DNA of 64,000 nt from an uncultured Alphaproteobacteria bacterium (lineage in GTDB: Bacteria; Pseudomonadota; Alphaproteobacteria; Rhizobiales; Aestuariivirgaceae). A program made the position numbers and the translations under genes. Of the stretch, positions 28,716 through 39,503 are shown one piece after another (position 1 is the stretch's first letter; each line of letters opens with the position of its first letter). The notes under the pieces are model-generated. The model did no database searches, was not told the origin of the DNA, and saw only the letters and a program-made list of their open reading frames with translations. The stretch is from contig CALMUW010000087.1 of assembly GCA_937872985.1 (NCBI GenBank), positions 1 to 64,000 of the forward strand, written 5' to 3'.

Positions 28716-28744
28716 TTGACAGGGGACCGCGGCTTCGGCCCAAT
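28716..28744 (+). promoter_or_regulatory. Possible promoter for the murA cluster
   Basis: Perfect -35 TTGACA (28716-28721) with CCCAAT as a weak -10 17 nt later. It lies in the 182-nt gap between tRNA-Thr and the small ORF at 28777. A 7-bp hairpin (TGGCGGA/TCCGCCA, 28689-28706) sits just upstream of the -35. Confidence 0.4.
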
Positions 28745-28776
28745 GGCCAGAACACTCTTGCCAGCCAGTCCGCCCC

Positions 28777-28947
28777 ATGACCCAGCCCGCCAAGCCGCCC
28801 GCCCACCCCGCCGTCCAGCGCAAGGCCCGGCTGGCCCAGGCGCTGCGCGCCAACCTGAAACGGCGGAAGGAGGCCGCCCGCCCGGCTGAGGCGGCTGATC
28901 CCCCGGTTTCTCCACAGGAAGACGGCGCCGGGACGGACCAAGATTAG
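28777..28947 (+). CDS. Small basic protein upstream of murA
   Basis: 56-aa protein rich in Ala, Pro, Arg and Lys. The central block VQRKARLAQALRANLKRRKE (about 13-32) is a basic amphipathic helix of the type seen in the short hypothetical proteins that often precede murA in alphaproteobacteria. The acidic C-terminus is EDGAGTDQD. ATG 28777, stop TAG; 85 bp before murA in the same direction. No function is known. Codon use (GC-rich third positions) matches its neighbours, which supports it being real. Confidence 0.65.
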   Translation: MTQPAKPPAHPAVQRKARLAQALRANLKRRKEAARPAEAADPPVSPQEDGAGTDQD

Positions 28948-29032
28948 GGATTGCCCCAAAGCGGCCATTTGTGCTTGTTAGCGGCAAATTTCCGGGTGCA
29001 GTGCACAAACCCGGCCACAGACAGGGATCTCC

Positions 29033-30325
<1,293 letters not shown>

Positions 30326-30326
30326 C

Positions 30327-30740
30327 ATGCTGAAGCTGGCGGCGCGCGATCCCGACGATCTCGAGGTCATTTCGGCCCAGATGCAGGACGCACTGATCCG
30401 TCTGGCCGATGTCCGCTATGTGAAGAAGACCCGGCAATTTGTCCTGGTGGCCAATCGCTATGCCTGGGAGAGCCTGCCCGCCAAGGAACGCCACCGCAGC
30501 GGGCTGCACTTTGAGAATGTCCTGGCGGTGAAGCGCCATGGCTTGCGGCAGACCGACCCCGATGTCATCCTGTCGCTGATGAGCGTGAGCTTCGCGGAGA
30601 CCGATGCGCCGGCCGGGGTGGTGACGCTGACCTTTGCCAATGGCGCGGTCGTGCAGCTCCATGTCGAATACCTCGACTGCCTGCTGAAGGATCTGGGTGG
30701 GGTGTGGGCGGCGGGCCGCACGCCGGATCACGGGGTCTGA
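30327..30740 (+). CDS. DUF2948 family protein
   Basis: 137-aa protein of DUF2948, found next to murA in alphaproteobacteria. It starts [24 protein letters not shown], which is typical, has [19 protein letters not shown] near 30-48, and ends with the [14 protein letters not shown] helix (about 111-125). ATG 30327 is 1 bp after the murA stop. Cytosolic, function unknown. In most relatives hisD follows; here UPF0262 follows after 2 bp. Confidence 0.9.
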   Translation: MLKLAARDPDDLEVISAQMQDALIRLADVRYVKKTRQFVLVANRYAWESLPAKERHRSGLHFENVLAVKRHGLRQTDPDVILSLMSVSFAETDAPAGVVTLTFANGAVVQLHVEYLDCLLKDLGGVWAAGRTPDHGV

Positions 30741-30742
30741 CC

Positions 30743-31225
30743 ATGCAGCATCCGCCCGGCCCCGACCGCCTGATTGCCGTGGAACTGCATGAGAGCATCG
30801 GCTGCGGCACCTCGCCCGAGGCCGACCACGAACGGCGCGTGGCGATCTATGACCTGCTGGAGGAAAACACCTTCAAGCTGCTGCCCGATGTGGCGGGGCC
30901 CCATCGTCTCATTCTCTCCCCCCCCCATGGCCGCCCGCTGCTCGGCATCCAAAAAGAGCGCGGGGGACGGAGCACTCCCATCCGGCTGTCCCCGTCGCCC
31001 TTCCGCCGCCTCGTGAAGGATTATTTCATGGTGTGCGAGAGCTATTACAGCGCCATCAAGCTGTCCACGCCCGCCCAGATCGAAACCATCGACATGGCCC
31101 GGCGCGGCCTGCACAACGAGGGCTCCACCCTGTTGCAGGAGCGGCTGGACGGCAAGGTGGACATGGATTTCAACACCGCCCGGCGTCTGTTCACGCTGGT
31201 CTGCGTGCTGCACTGGCGGGGGTGA
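30743..31225 (+). CDS. UPF0262 family protein
   Basis: 160-aa protein of UPF0262, restricted mainly to alphaproteobacteria; function unknown. Family blocks: [12 protein letters not shown] near 35-46, [21 protein letters not shown] near 90-110, [13 protein letters not shown] near 118-130 and the [14 protein letters not shown] end. The middle (about 59-78, [20 protein letters not shown] region) departs from the usual sequence and coincides with a C-run and a G-run, so it may contain base errors. ATG 30743, 2 bp after DUF2948; the stop overlaps the next start as GTGA. Confidence 0.9.
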   Translation: MQHPPGPDRLIAVELHESIGCGTSPEADHERRVAIYDLLEENTFKLLPDVAGPHRLILSPPHGRPLLGIQKERGGRSTPIRLSPSPFRRLVKDYFMVCESYYSAIKLSTPAQIETIDMARRGLHNEGSTLLQERLDGKVDMDFNTARRLFTLVCVLHWRG

Positions 31226-31677
31226 CCCCCGTGCCGCAGCCCCTTCCCAGCGCCGTCCTTTTCGTCTGCACCCATAATGTCATCCGCTCGCCCATGGCGG
31301 CAGCGCTCATGCACCATTATTTCGGCCACCGCGTCTATGTCGCCTCGGCGGGCATCCGCCCCACCGACCCCGACCCCTTCGTGGGCGTGGTCATGGAGGA
31401 AATCGGCATTGACCTGTTCAGCCACCGGCCCCACCTCATCGAGGATCTGGAGGACATGAGCTTCGACGTGGTGGTGTCGCTGTCGCCCGAGGCCCACCAC
31501 CGGGCGGTGGACCTGACCCGCACCATGGCCATCGACATCGAATACTGGCCGACGCTGGACCCTTCGGCCACCACCGGGTCGCGCGAGCATATCCTCGATG
31601 CCTATCGGGCGGTGCGCGACGGGCTGGCCCGCAAGATCCTGGCCCGTTTCCCGCGCGAGCAGGCCCGGGGGGTGTGA
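31222..31677 (+). CDS. Low-molecular-weight protein-tyrosine phosphatase family
   Basis: 151-aa protein of the LMW-PTP/arsenate-reductase fold. The P-loop CTHNVIRS at 16-23 gives the nucleophile C16 and R22 (C-X5-R), and DPS near 113 supplies a candidate general-acid Asp. Start GTG 31222 overlaps the UPF0262 stop (GTGA); GTG 31231 is an alternative. It lies in the murA-infA cluster, where such a phosphatase is usual in alphaproteobacteria. The target is unknown; arsenate reduction is unlikely without the extra cysteines in the usual places. Confidence 0.87.
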   Translation: MTPVPQPLPSAVLFVCTHNVIRSPMAAALMHHYFGHRVYVASAGIRPTDPDPFVGVVMEEIGIDLFSHRPHLIEDLEDMSFDVVVSLSPEAHHRAVDLTRTMAIDIEYWPTLDPSATTGSREHILDAYRAVRDGLARKILARFPREQARGV

Positions 31678-31754
31678 GGCACGGCCATTGCGGCAGGGCT
31701 TGAATTTCCGCCGGAACGGGTCCATGGGAACAGCCGCCAACCAATGGAGAGTGC

Positions 31755-31973
31755 ATGGCGAAGGAAGAACTTCTGGAATTCGAGGGCACGGTGTCGGAAC
31801 TGCTGCCCAACGCCACGTTCCGGGTGAAACTGGACAATAATCACGAGATCATCGCCCATACCGCCGGCAAGATGCGCAAGAACCGCATCCGGGTTCTGGC
31901 CGGTGACCGGGTGATGGTGGAAATGACGCCCTATGACCTGACCAAGGGCCGCATCAACTATCGCTTCAAGTAG
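31755..31973 (+). CDS. infA: Translation initiation factor IF-1
   Basis: 72-aa S1-like OB-fold protein that binds the ribosomal A site during initiation. Full length with the signature [20 protein letters not shown] and ending [12 protein letters not shown]. It starts at ATG 31755 after a 77-bp gap. The sequence is close to the family consensus throughout. It precedes maf by 12 bp. Confidence 0.99.
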   Translation: MAKEELLEFEGTVSELLPNATFRVKLDNNHEIIAHTAGKMRKNRIRVLAGDRVMVEMTPYDLTKGRINYRFK

Positions 31974-31985
31974 GACACGGACCCG

Positions 31986-32624
31986 GTGAGCGACAATCGC
32001 GCCCGACTGGTCCTGGCCAGCGCCTCGCCCCGGCGGCTCACGCTCCTTGACCGGGTGGGGCTTTCGCCTGCCCTGCTCAATCCCGCCGATGTGGACGAGA
32101 CGCCGCTCAAGCGCGAGACACCGCGCCGCCTCTCCATCCGGCTCGCCAAGGCCAAGGCCGAGAAGGCCAGGACCGCGCCGGAAGTTCTAGCCTTGGGGCC
32201 GCATGCCTTCATTCTCGCCGCCGATACGGTGGTGGGCCTGGGCCGGCGCATTCTGCCCAAGGCCGAGACCTATGAGCAGGCCGCCGACTGCCTGAACCTG
32301 CTCTCGGGCCGGTCGCACTGGGTTTATTCCACCATCTGTCTCATTCCACCCTCGGGCAAGGCCATCACCCGCTGCGTGGAAACCAAGGTGCGCTTCAAGC
32401 GCCTGGCGCGCGAGGATGTGGACAGCTATCTCGCCAGCAACGAATGGCGCGGCAAGGCCGGCGGCTATGCCATCCAGGGCCGGGCCGAGGCCTTCGTGCG
32501 CTATCTCGCGGGCTCCCATTCCGGCGTCGTCGGCCTGCCCCTGCAGGAGACAGTGGCGCTTTTGCAGGGCGCGGGCTTTCCGGTCTATCATAGCTGGATG
32601 ACCACGCCCTCGGACATGGTCTGA
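31986..32624 (+). CDS. maf: Maf-like nucleotide pyrophosphatase
   Basis: 212-aa Maf protein; members hydrolyse non-canonical or m5-type nucleoside triphosphates (dTTP/UTP or m7GTP subfamilies). Signature [19 protein letters not shown] at about 7-25, AADTVV at about 79-84 and KAGGYAIQG near 157-165. Start GTG 31986 (GTGAGCGAC) with a GGA-rich leader, 12 bp after infA. Order infA-maf-yacG is conserved in alphaproteobacteria. The substrate subfamily is not clear from sequence reading. Confidence 0.92.
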   Translation: MSDNRARLVLASASPRRLTLLDRVGLSPALLNPADVDETPLKRETPRRLSIRLAKAKAEKARTAPEVLALGPHAFILAADTVVGLGRRILPKAETYEQAADCLNLLSGRSHWVYSTICLIPPSGKAITRCVETKVRFKRLAREDVDSYLASNEWRGKAGGYAIQGRAEAFVRYLAGSHSGVVGLPLQETVALLQGAGFPVYHSWMTTPSDMV

Positions 32625-32629
32625 AGACC

Positions 32630-32827
32630 ATGGCGGACCCCACGCCGCTGAGGCCGCGCCGCGCCTGCCCCATCTGCAAGAAACCCGCAAGCCAGAAGGA
32701 TTTTCCCTTCTGCTCGCCGCGCTGCAAAACGGTGGACCTGGGGCGCTGGCTGGGCGAGGCCTATGCCATTCCCGCCGCCGAGGCGGGCGCGCCCGGCGAC
32801 GAGACGGACAAGGGCAGCGACGACTAG
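32630..32827 (+). CDS. yacG: DNA gyrase inhibitor YacG
   Basis: 65-aa zinc-binding protein; YacG binds GyrB and blocks gyrase DNA binding in E. coli. The four zinc cysteines are in CPICKK (about 13-18) and CSPRCK (about 29-34), followed by the conserved [17 protein letters not shown] 32630, 5 bp after maf. Ends the murA-yacG run. It is convergent with the DUF294 gene, 17 bp apart. Confidence 0.95.
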   Translation: MADPTPLRPRRACPICKKPASQKDFPFCSPRCKTVDLGRWLGEAYAIPAAEAGAPGDETDKGSDD

Positions 32828-32844
32828 ATCTGGCGTCTCAGCAA

Positions 32845-34971
32845 TCAGACAGCGGGGACGCCGAGGAGGTCCCGCGCGGCGGGCACCTGCTCCAGCGCCC
32901 ATTTCAGCCGGTCCTTGTCGAGCTTCTGCAACGCCGAGGGATCAACCCGATTGCCGGGGGAAATGCCCCTGGTGATGTCGGAGAGTTGCTGGCGCAGAAT
33001 GGCGCCCAGCAACACCTCATGGGCCTCCAGCACGGCATTGAGCTGACGCTCCGGCACGTCCTTCCGGCCGCGCAGCGCCTCCAGCCGGAAGAGGGTGGAA
33101 CGCTGGCTGAGACCATGGCGCAGCGCCAGCACGCGGGCGGTGGCGAAGATCGGCAGGATGCCGTTCTTCTTCAGGTCCATGCGGCCATCCTCGTCGGTGG
33201 CGAAGCGCCCGAACCAGCCGATGAGATTTTCCGATTGCGCGGCGGTCACACTCATCAACTGGGTGAAGGAGGCGGTGTGGGCCGCAACCGCGAGCGCCGA
33301 CTGCATGAGATCGTCGGCGAGGCCGCGATCGCCGTGAACCGGCACGGCATCAAAGAAGATGTCGGCGTTGAGGATGTCGTGCGGGTTGGCCTTGGCCAGC
33401 CAGGCGGCCACCTGCTTGCGCCATGCGGCGGAGGTCCTGCGCCAGGTGCCGTTGCCCGCCATGAAGCCGCCCTTGCAGAAGGGCGCGCCCACCTCATAGA
33501 GGATGGCGTTCATGCGGGTGCCCACCCGTTCGAGCCAGGCATCGGCCACGGCTTCATCCGGCGCATCGAAGATGATGGCATTGTCCTGATCGAGCGCCAG
33601 CAGACTTTCGCCCCGGCCGCCGGAACCCAGCACCATGACGGCATAGCGCAGCCCTTCGGGCCGGGGGCTGGCCGCCGCCACCTCGGCTTCCGCCATGCGC
33701 GCGGCATGGGCGGTGAGGCTGCACAGTTCGGACGAGATGATGCCCGCGACATCGCGCGCGCCCACGCCCTCCTCCACCAGGGCACGGGCGGCATCGGCCA
33801 GCTTGCGCCAGACGGCGGCGAGGTCATTGACGCCCACCGCCTCGTCCAGCGCATCGGACAAGGCCACGGCCTCATCACCGCGCAGGCGCATGAGGTCGCG
33901 CTGGGTGAGAGCACCCGTGAGATCGCCCGCCGCATTGACCACGCCCATGTGACGGTAGCGCTTGCGCTGCATGCGGCCAAAGGCGACATAGAGGAAATCC
34001 GTCTCGGCCACGGTGGAGAGCGGGAAGGTGGCGATGGCGGAGATGGGTTTCCAGAAGGCTTTCTCGCCGTCTTTCGCAATGGCGCGGAGAATGTCGCGTT
34101 CGGTGACGATGCCGTGCGGCGCGTCGGGCTTGGCACGGGCCAGAAACACCGAGCTGATCTTGCGTCCGGCGATCATGGTCAGGGCATCGCGCACCGTCAT
34201 GGCGGGATCGGCGAAGATGGGCGGCTTCGACATCACATCTTCGGCGCGGTGGCGATAGGGATAGGAGTCGACCCGCGCCAGGACCCCCATCTGCATGGCG
34301 TTGACGGTCTGGGGCCGCACCACGTCCTGCCAGCCGATGGAGGCCTGTTCGCGTTGCATGTCGGCAAGCTTGCGGCAGGCATCCTCGGCCTCGGCTAGGG
34401 TGCGGATGGAGCGCTCGCGCAGGGGGGGCAGCAGTTTCAGGAAGATTTCCGCCGTGAGGCGCGCATCGGCGAGGGCCCGGTGGCGCGCGCCCAGCGGCAG
34501 ATCAAGCCAGGCGGCAATGGATTCGAGCGAGAAGTCCGGCAGGGTGGGATTGAGCAGGCGCACCAGGTCGCGCACGTCAAGCGAGCGCGGCTGCTTCCAG
34601 GCCAAGGCGGCGCGCTCATGCTCCTGCTTCAGCATGCCAAGGTCATAGCCCAGCGAGTAGCCGAGCGTGACATGGTCGCCCGCGAAGGCCTGATAGCGCT
34701 TGATGACGGTGGCGAAGTCATCGGCCTTCATCACCTCGCCGGTGGTGATGCCGTGAATGGCGGTGGACTCCGGCGGCACCTTTTCGCCGGGGTTCACCAG
34801 TTCCGAGAAGGTCACGGCGTCATCCAGCGCGCCATTGCTGAGGGCGGCGGCGCCCATTTCGATGATGCGGCCCTTCTTCACGTCCAGCGAAGTGGTTTCC
34901 GTGTCGATGACGACGGCGGTGAGCGAGCGCAGGGGGGTTGCCGAGGTGGAAGGAGCCAGACCGGGTTTCAT
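32845..34971 (-). CDS. Exonuclease--CBS--DUF294 nucleotidyltransferase-like protein
   Basis: 708-aa multidomain protein. Residues 15-185: DEDDh exonuclease fold (VIDTETTSLD; D-E at about 21-23; HRALADARLTAEIF for the His and last Asp). About 245-365: CBS pair. About 390-540: DUF294 nucleotidyltransferase with GSGGRGESLLALDQDN (GS and D-x-D metal site). About 570-700: DUF294 C-terminal substrate-binding-like helical domain. GlnD-like folds with CBS pairs usually accompany acetate/solute symporters and probably sense adenine nucleotides or modify a partner; the exonuclease part may act in signalling or RNA turnover. ATG 34971 has GGAG 6 nt upstream; GTG 34974 is alternative. 20 bp after the symporter gene. 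Confidence 0.85.
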   Translation of the reverse strand: MKPGLAPSTSATPLRSLTAVVIDTETTSLDVKKGRIIEMGAAALSNGALDDAVTFSELVNPGEKVPPESTAIHGITTGEVMKADDFATVIKRYQAFAGDHVTLGYSLGYDLGMLKQEHERAALAWKQPRSLDVRDLVRLLNPTLPDFSLESIAAWLDLPLGARHRALADARLTAEIFLKLLPPLRERSIRTLAEAEDACRKLADMQREQASIGWQDVVRPQTVNAMQMGVLARVDSYPYRHRAEDVMSKPPIFADPAMTVRDALTMIAGRKISSVFLARAKPDAPHGIVTERDILRAIAKDGEKAFWKPISAIATFPLSTVAETDFLYVAFGRMQRKRYRHMGVVNAAGDLTGALTQRDLMRLRGDEAVALSDALDEAVGVNDLAAVWRKLADAARALVEEGVGARDVAGIISSELCSLTAHAARMAEAEVAAASPRPEGLRYAVMVLGSGGRGESLLALDQDNAIIFDAPDEAVADAWLERVGTRMNAILYEVGAPFCKGGFMAGNGTWRRTSAAWRKQVAAWLAKANPHDILNADIFFDAVPVHGDRGLADDLMQSALAVAAHTASFTQLMSVTAAQSENLIGWFGRFATDEDGRMDLKKNGILPIFATARVLALRHGLSQRSTLFRLEALRGRKDVPERQLNAVLEAHEVLLGAILRQQLSDITRGISPGNRVDPSALQKLDKDRLKWALEQVPAARDLLGVPAV

Positions 34972-34991
34972 CACATGCTCCGGCGGCGCGG

Positions 34992-37181
34992 TCAGCGGGG
35001 ATCGCGCAGCAGCCGGCCTCCCTCCATCAGTTCCTTGCCGCGCGGGCGGCGCACATCGTCAATGAAGTCGGCCATGGCGGGTGACGGGCGCCGGGTGGCA
35101 AGGCTCACCACGACGAGGGTGAGGAAGCCCAGCGGCAGACCGAAGAGGGCGGAAGAAATATTCTTGATGCCGAACCAGTTGGCGATGGTCTGGGCATGGG
35201 CGTCGAGGGCGGCCCAGGCCGCGGGCTTCAACTCGGCGGCGGCCCCTTCATAGGCGGCCTTGAGGCTCTGGTATTTTTCGATGTCCGCAGGCGACGCACC
35301 CGACAAGCCCGACCACACTTCATAGAAGCCCACGGCGTAATAGCGTGTACCGAAGAGGTAATAGAGCGTCACCAGGAAGCCCACGGCCATGGCCGCCACG
35401 GCCCCCCACTTGTTGGCGCGCTTCCACCACACGCCCATGACCAGCGCCGGGAACAGGCCCGCCGCCGCCAGCGAAAAGGCCCAGGACACCATGGCCAGGA
35501 TGTCGCCGGGGTGGGTGGAGGCGACGAAGGCCGCAAGGATGGCCACCACCACGAGGAAGGCGCGCGACACGATGAGGCGGCGCGCGGTGGGGGCCTGGGG
35601 ATCCACCATCTTGTAGTAGATGTCATGCGACAGGGCGTTGGCGATGGCGAGCAGCAGGCCATCGGCGGTGGACAGGGCCGCCGCCAGGCCGCCAGCGGCC
35701 ACCAGGCCGGCGATGACATAGGGCATGCCGGCGATTTCCGGCGTGGCGAGAACGATGGCGTCATGGTCCAGTGTCAGCGCCCGGTTGGTGATGAGGCCCG
35801 AGGTGTCGCCCGCCTGCTGCGCGGCGAGGTGAATGGCCTGCTGAAAGAGATCAGGCGCGGTGACGGCAGGGGTCTGGGCGATGGTGGTGAAGAGCCACTG
35901 CTTCAGTGGATCGGCCATCTGGTCCCAGGCGGCAAGGGCATCGCCGAGACCCTTGGCCTGAAGGGCGGGCGCAACGGCGGCCCAGTCCTTGGCACCGAGG
36001 AGAATGGCATCGCGCGCCGCAGTGATGGCACCGGCCAGACCATGCAGCGACAGGCCGTGAATCTTCACCAGATCGAGGTTGGAATAGGTGGTGATCCAGC
36101 CCGGCAGATGATCGAGGCTCTGGCCGATGACGTTGGTGTAGACCTCAAGCTTGGCGAAGGCGGCGTAGGACGGGGCGGTGACGTAAAGTATGAAAATGAA
36201 GAGCAGCGACCAGGCCACGGACTTGCGCGCATCGCGCACCGAGGGCGTGGTGAAATAGCGCATGAGAATGTGGGGCAGCGAGGCGGTGCCGACCATGAGG
36301 CAGAGGATGAGGGCGAAGAAATTCACCCGGTCATAGGACAGGAAGGGCGTGAGATAGGAGCGAAGATCGGCGGTGGTGGCAAGGCCCTGCTGGAGCATCT
36401 GCTGTTCGCGCGCGGCAATGTCCGACAGTGCCTGGCCATACATGAGCTGCGGCAGGGGCACGCCGTATTTCTGGGTCGAGAGGATGACGACCGGCACCAG
36501 ATAGGCGACGATGAGGACGATGTATTGCGCCACCTGCGTCCAGGTGACGGCGCGCATGCCGCCCAGCATGGAACAGACGAGAATGCCGGCGAGGGCGGCA
36601 TAGACCGCAATGTCGAAGGGAATGCCGAGGAAGCGCGAGGCGATGAGGCCGGTGCCATAGACCTGGGCCACCAGATAGGTGAAGGAACAGGACATGAGCA
36701 CGATGACGCCGAAGAGGCGGGCGAGCGTGCCGCCGTAACGGGCGGCAAGAAAGTCCGGCACGGTATAGGCGCCGAACTTGCGCAAATAGGGCGCGAGCAG
36801 CACCGCCATGAGCAGGAAGCCGCCGGTCCAGCCGAGGATGAAGGCCAGGCCGTCATAGCCCAGGGCATAAAGCGTGCCCGCCATGCCGACGAAGGATGCC
36901 GCCGACATCCAGTCGGCCCCCGTGGCCATGCCGTTATAGACGGCGGGCACCTTGCGGCCCGCGACATAATATTCCGACACCTGGCTGGTGCGCGCCACGA
37001 TGCCGATGAAGGCGTAGACGGCAACCGTGAAGGCGATGAAGATGTAGCCGAGCACGATGTTGGGCACGCCGAGATATTCGAGCAGCCCCACCAGCAGAAC
37101 GACGGCGAGGAAGCCCACGGTATAGATGCCGTAGATCTTGCCGAGATTGTTGATGAAGCCGCCGTCGTTCTTGAAGGCCAT
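34992..37181 (-). CDS. Sodium:solute symporter, large subunit (VC_2705-type)
   Basis: 729-aa integral membrane protein of the SSS family, close to ActP-type acetate permeases but of the two-subunit VC_2705 group. About 13 membrane helices; the first is at about 20-40 (IYTVGFLAVVLLVGLLEYL). Typical SSS motifs: YYVAGRKVPAVYNGMATGADWMSAASF region near 70-96 (Na+ site) and GLAAALSTADGLLLAI near 495-510. A large insertion of about 120 residues with soluble helices lies near 360-480, as in this subfamily. Substrate is likely a small monocarboxylate such as acetate. It lies 3 bp after the DUF4212 small subunit and upstream of the DUF294 protein. Confidence 0.9.
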   Translation of the reverse strand: MAFKNDGGFINNLGKIYGIYTVGFLAVVLLVGLLEYLGVPNIVLGYIFIAFTVAVYAFIGIVARTSQVSEYYVAGRKVPAVYNGMATGADWMSAASFVGMAGTLYALGYDGLAFILGWTGGFLLMAVLLAPYLRKFGAYTVPDFLAARYGGTLARLFGVIVLMSCSFTYLVAQVYGTGLIASRFLGIPFDIAVYAALAGILVCSMLGGMRAVTWTQVAQYIVLIVAYLVPVVILSTQKYGVPLPQLMYGQALSDIAAREQQMLQQGLATTADLRSYLTPFLSYDRVNFFALILCLMVGTASLPHILMRYFTTPSVRDARKSVAWSLLFIFILYVTAPSYAAFAKLEVYTNVIGQSLDHLPGWITTYSNLDLVKIHGLSLHGLAGAITAARDAILLGAKDWAAVAPALQAKGLGDALAAWDQMADPLKQWLFTTIAQTPAVTAPDLFQQAIHLAAQQAGDTSGLITNRALTLDHDAIVLATPEIAGMPYVIAGLVAAGGLAAALSTADGLLLAIANALSHDIYYKMVDPQAPTARRLIVSRAFLVVVAILAAFVASTHPGDILAMVSWAFSLAAAGLFPALVMGVWWKRANKWGAVAAMAVGFLVTLYYLFGTRYYAVGFYEVWSGLSGASPADIEKYQSLKAAYEGAAAELKPAAWAALDAHAQTIANWFGIKNISSALFGLPLGFLTLVVVSLATRRPSPAMADFIDDVRRPRGKELMEGGRLLRDPR

Positions 37182-37184
37182 GGC

Positions 37185-37442
37185 TCAGTCGTCCTCGGCG
37201 AAGCCATGGGCGCGATCAATCTGGTCCTGCCTGTTGGCAAACCAGAAGAGCAGCACCACGAAGGCGATGAGCGAACCTTGCGCCGCCAGCCAATAGCCGA
37301 GCGGAAAACCCAGGAGCACGATCTCGTTGAGGCGCGCCACCGGCAGATGAATGACGAAGGAGAAGAGCGCCCAGAGCGCCAGCATGACGGCCATGAGCCT
37401 GCGGGTCTGGGCCCAGTGGGCCTTGCCCTGATCGTCCGACAT
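37185..37442 (-). CDS. Symporter small subunit (DUF4212)
   Basis: 85-aa membrane protein of DUF4212, small subunit of the VC_2705-type sodium/solute symporter. Two membrane helices (about 17-36 and 46-68), with HW----R near the start and WF-NRQD-ID after helix 2. ATG 37442 follows GGAG with a 6-nt spacer; the in-frame extension to 37481 is not supported. First gene of the three-gene transport operon. Confidence 0.92.
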   Translation of the reverse strand: MSDDQGKAHWAQTRRLMAVMLALWALFSFVIHLPVARLNEIVLLGFPLGYWLAAQGSLIAFVVLLFWFANRQDQIDRAHGFAEDD

Positions 37443-37675
37443 GCACTTCTCCCTGCGGGCTGACTTCGCCCTGCCCGCCACCTTTGCCCCCGGCTGCGGA
37501 TTTGGCCAAGCCTAACATTGCGGGGAAGACCGCCTAATTGGACTTTGGGCGGAACGGCGTCTGGCACAGGCTTGTTCGCACTTGCAAAATATTTGTTCCG
37601 TATGCGGATGATATGGCGGCGGGAAGCCCCTTTCGGGCGGTTCCGACCCAGGCCAGGGCCCGGCTTCCTCGGGGC

Positions 37676-37704
37676 TGGACAAGGCTTTCGCCCTTGCCTA
37701 TAAG
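37676..37704 (+). promoter_or_regulatory. Promoter of tRNA-Phe
   Basis: TGGACA (37676-37681), 17-nt spacer, TATAAG (37699-37704); predicted transcription start about 37711, 10 nt before the mature tRNA. The rest of the gap 37443-37675 shows no further element. Confidence 0.7.
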
Positions 37705-37720
37705 CCCAACTCCACAGTGT

Positions 37721-37796
<76 letters not shown>

Positions 37797-37895
37797 TTCC
37801 CCCTCCCTGCCCTGCCCGGTTTTTCCCCGCGTCATCGCTGCCGCTTTGCAAAGGCGTGCGCCGTGGCCTATCCATGGCCCGGAACGAGGTGAACC

Positions 37896-39497
37896 ATGCG
37901 GGACGTGATTATCATCGGCGGCGGGCACAACGGGCTGGTCACGGCGGCCTATCTGGCGGGGGCCGGCCTCAAGGTCACGGTGCTGGAACAGCGCCATGTG
38001 GTGGGCGGGGCCGCCGTCACCGAGGAATTTCATCCCGGCTTTCGCAATTCAGTGGCGGCCTATACTGTCTCGCTGCTCAACCCCAAGGTCATCCGCGATC
38101 TCGATCTCGCCCGCCATGGTCTGACCGTGGTGGAGCGCGGGCTGTCCAATTTCCTGCCTTTGCCGGATGGCCGCTATCTCAAGGTCGCACCGGGCCGGAC
38201 CAGGGCCGAGGTTGCCAGGTTTTCGACCCGCGACGCCGAGGCGCTGGACGCCTATGGCGAAAGGCTGGACCGCATGGCGGACACGCTGCGCGCCATGGTG
38301 CTGGAAACGCCGCCCAATGTGGTGACGGGCCAGGGCCTCATGCCGCTCATCACCGAGCTGGTGAGCAGCGTGCGGGTGGCCAGGCGGTTGCGGGGTCTCG
38401 GTCTCGACGGCCAGCGTGACCTCCTGGAGATCATGACGCGGTCGGCGGGGGCCTATCTCGACCAGTGGTTCGAGAGCGACCCTATCAAGGCGGCCTATGG
38501 CTTCGACGGCGTGGTGGGCAACTATGCCTCGCCCTATGCGGCGGGGTCGGCCTATGTGCTGCTGCATCACTGCTTCGGCGAGGTGAACGGGCGAAAGGGC
38601 GTGTGGGGCCATGCCACCGGCGGCATGGGGGCCATCACCCAGGCCATGGCGCGGGCGGTGGAAGCGCGCGGCGGCGAGATCCGCCTCAACACCGGGGTTG
38701 CGGAAATTCTGGTGAAGCAGGGCAAGGCGGTGGGCGTCGTCACCGCGGCGGGCGAGACGCTGGAGGCGCGCGCGGTCGTCTCCAACCTGCACCCCAAGCT
38801 CACCTTCGAGCGCCTGATGGACGGGGCCGTGCTGCCCGCCGATTTCCGCCAGCGCATCAAAACCTATCACTCCGGCTCCGGCACCTTCCGCATGAATGTG
38901 GCGCTCGCCGAACTGCCGAGCTTCACCTGCCTGCCGGGCAAGGAAAGGGCCGAACACCACACGGCGGGAATCATCATGGCGCCGAGCCTGGCCTATATGG
39001 AAAAGGCCTGGATGGACGCCAGGCAGCATGGCTGGTCCAGGGAGCCCATCGTGGAGGTTTTGATCCCCTCCACCCTCGACGACACGCTGGCACCGCCCGG
39101 CCGGCATGTGGCCTCGCTGTTCTGTCAGCATGTGGCGCCGGAACTGCCCGATGGCCGGTCGTGGGACGATCACCGCGAGGAGGTGGCCGACCTGATGATC
39201 GCCACGGTGGACCGCTTTGCGCCGGGCTTTGCCAAGTCGGTGATTGCGCGGCAAATCCATTCGCCGCTCGACCTCGAACGCAAGTTCGGCCTGGTCGCGG
39301 GCGACATCTTCCATGGCCAGCTGGGCATGGACCAGCTTTATTCGGCCCGGCCCGTGCTGGGCCATGCGGATTATCGCGCGCCGTTGAAGGGCCTCTATCT
39401 GTGCGGTTCCGGCACGCATCCCGGCGGCGGCGTGACGGGGGCACCGGGGCATAATGCGGCGCGCGAGATCCTCGCCGACTTCAAGCGGCGGCGTTAA
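37896..39497 (+). CDS. FAD-dependent oxidoreductase (PYROXD2/phytoene-desaturase-like)
   Basis: 533-aa flavoprotein with an N-terminal Rossmann site VIIIGGGHNGLVTAAYLAGAG (about 4-24) and E-RHVVGGAA at 30-40. The C-terminal motif LYLCGSGTHPGGGVTGAPGHNAA (in outline, about 498-520) is the second FAD-contact region. It resembles PYROXD2-type and phytoene-dehydrogenase-related proteins found widely in alphaproteobacteria; there are no carotenoid genes nearby, so a carotenoid role is not supported. The substrate is unknown. ATG 37896 lies 99 bp after tRNA-Phe. Convergent with the NlpE-like gene, 6 bp apart. Confidence 0.85.
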   Translation: MRDVIIIGGGHNGLVTAAYLAGAGLKVTVLEQRHVVGGAAVTEEFHPGFRNSVAAYTVSLLNPKVIRDLDLARHGLTVVERGLSNFLPLPDGRYLKVAPGRTRAEVARFSTRDAEALDAYGERLDRMADTLRAMVLETPPNVVTGQGLMPLITELVSSVRVARRLRGLGLDGQRDLLEIMTRSAGAYLDQWFESDPIKAAYGFDGVVGNYASPYAAGSAYVLLHHCFGEVNGRKGVWGHATGGMGAITQAMARAVEARGGEIRLNTGVAEILVKQGKAVGVVTAAGETLEARAVVSNLHPKLTFERLMDGAVLPADFRQRIKTYHSGSGTFRMNVALAELPSFTCLPGKERAEHHTAGIIMAPSLAYMEKAWMDARQHGWSREPIVEVLIPSTLDDTLAPPGRHVASLFCQHVAPELPDGRSWDDHREEVADLMIATVDRFAPGFAKSVIARQIHSPLDLERKFGLVAGDIFHGQLGMDQLYSARPVLGHADYRAPLKGLYLCGSGTHPGGGVTGAPGHNAAREILADFKRRR

Positions 39498-39503
39498 GGG
39501 TCA

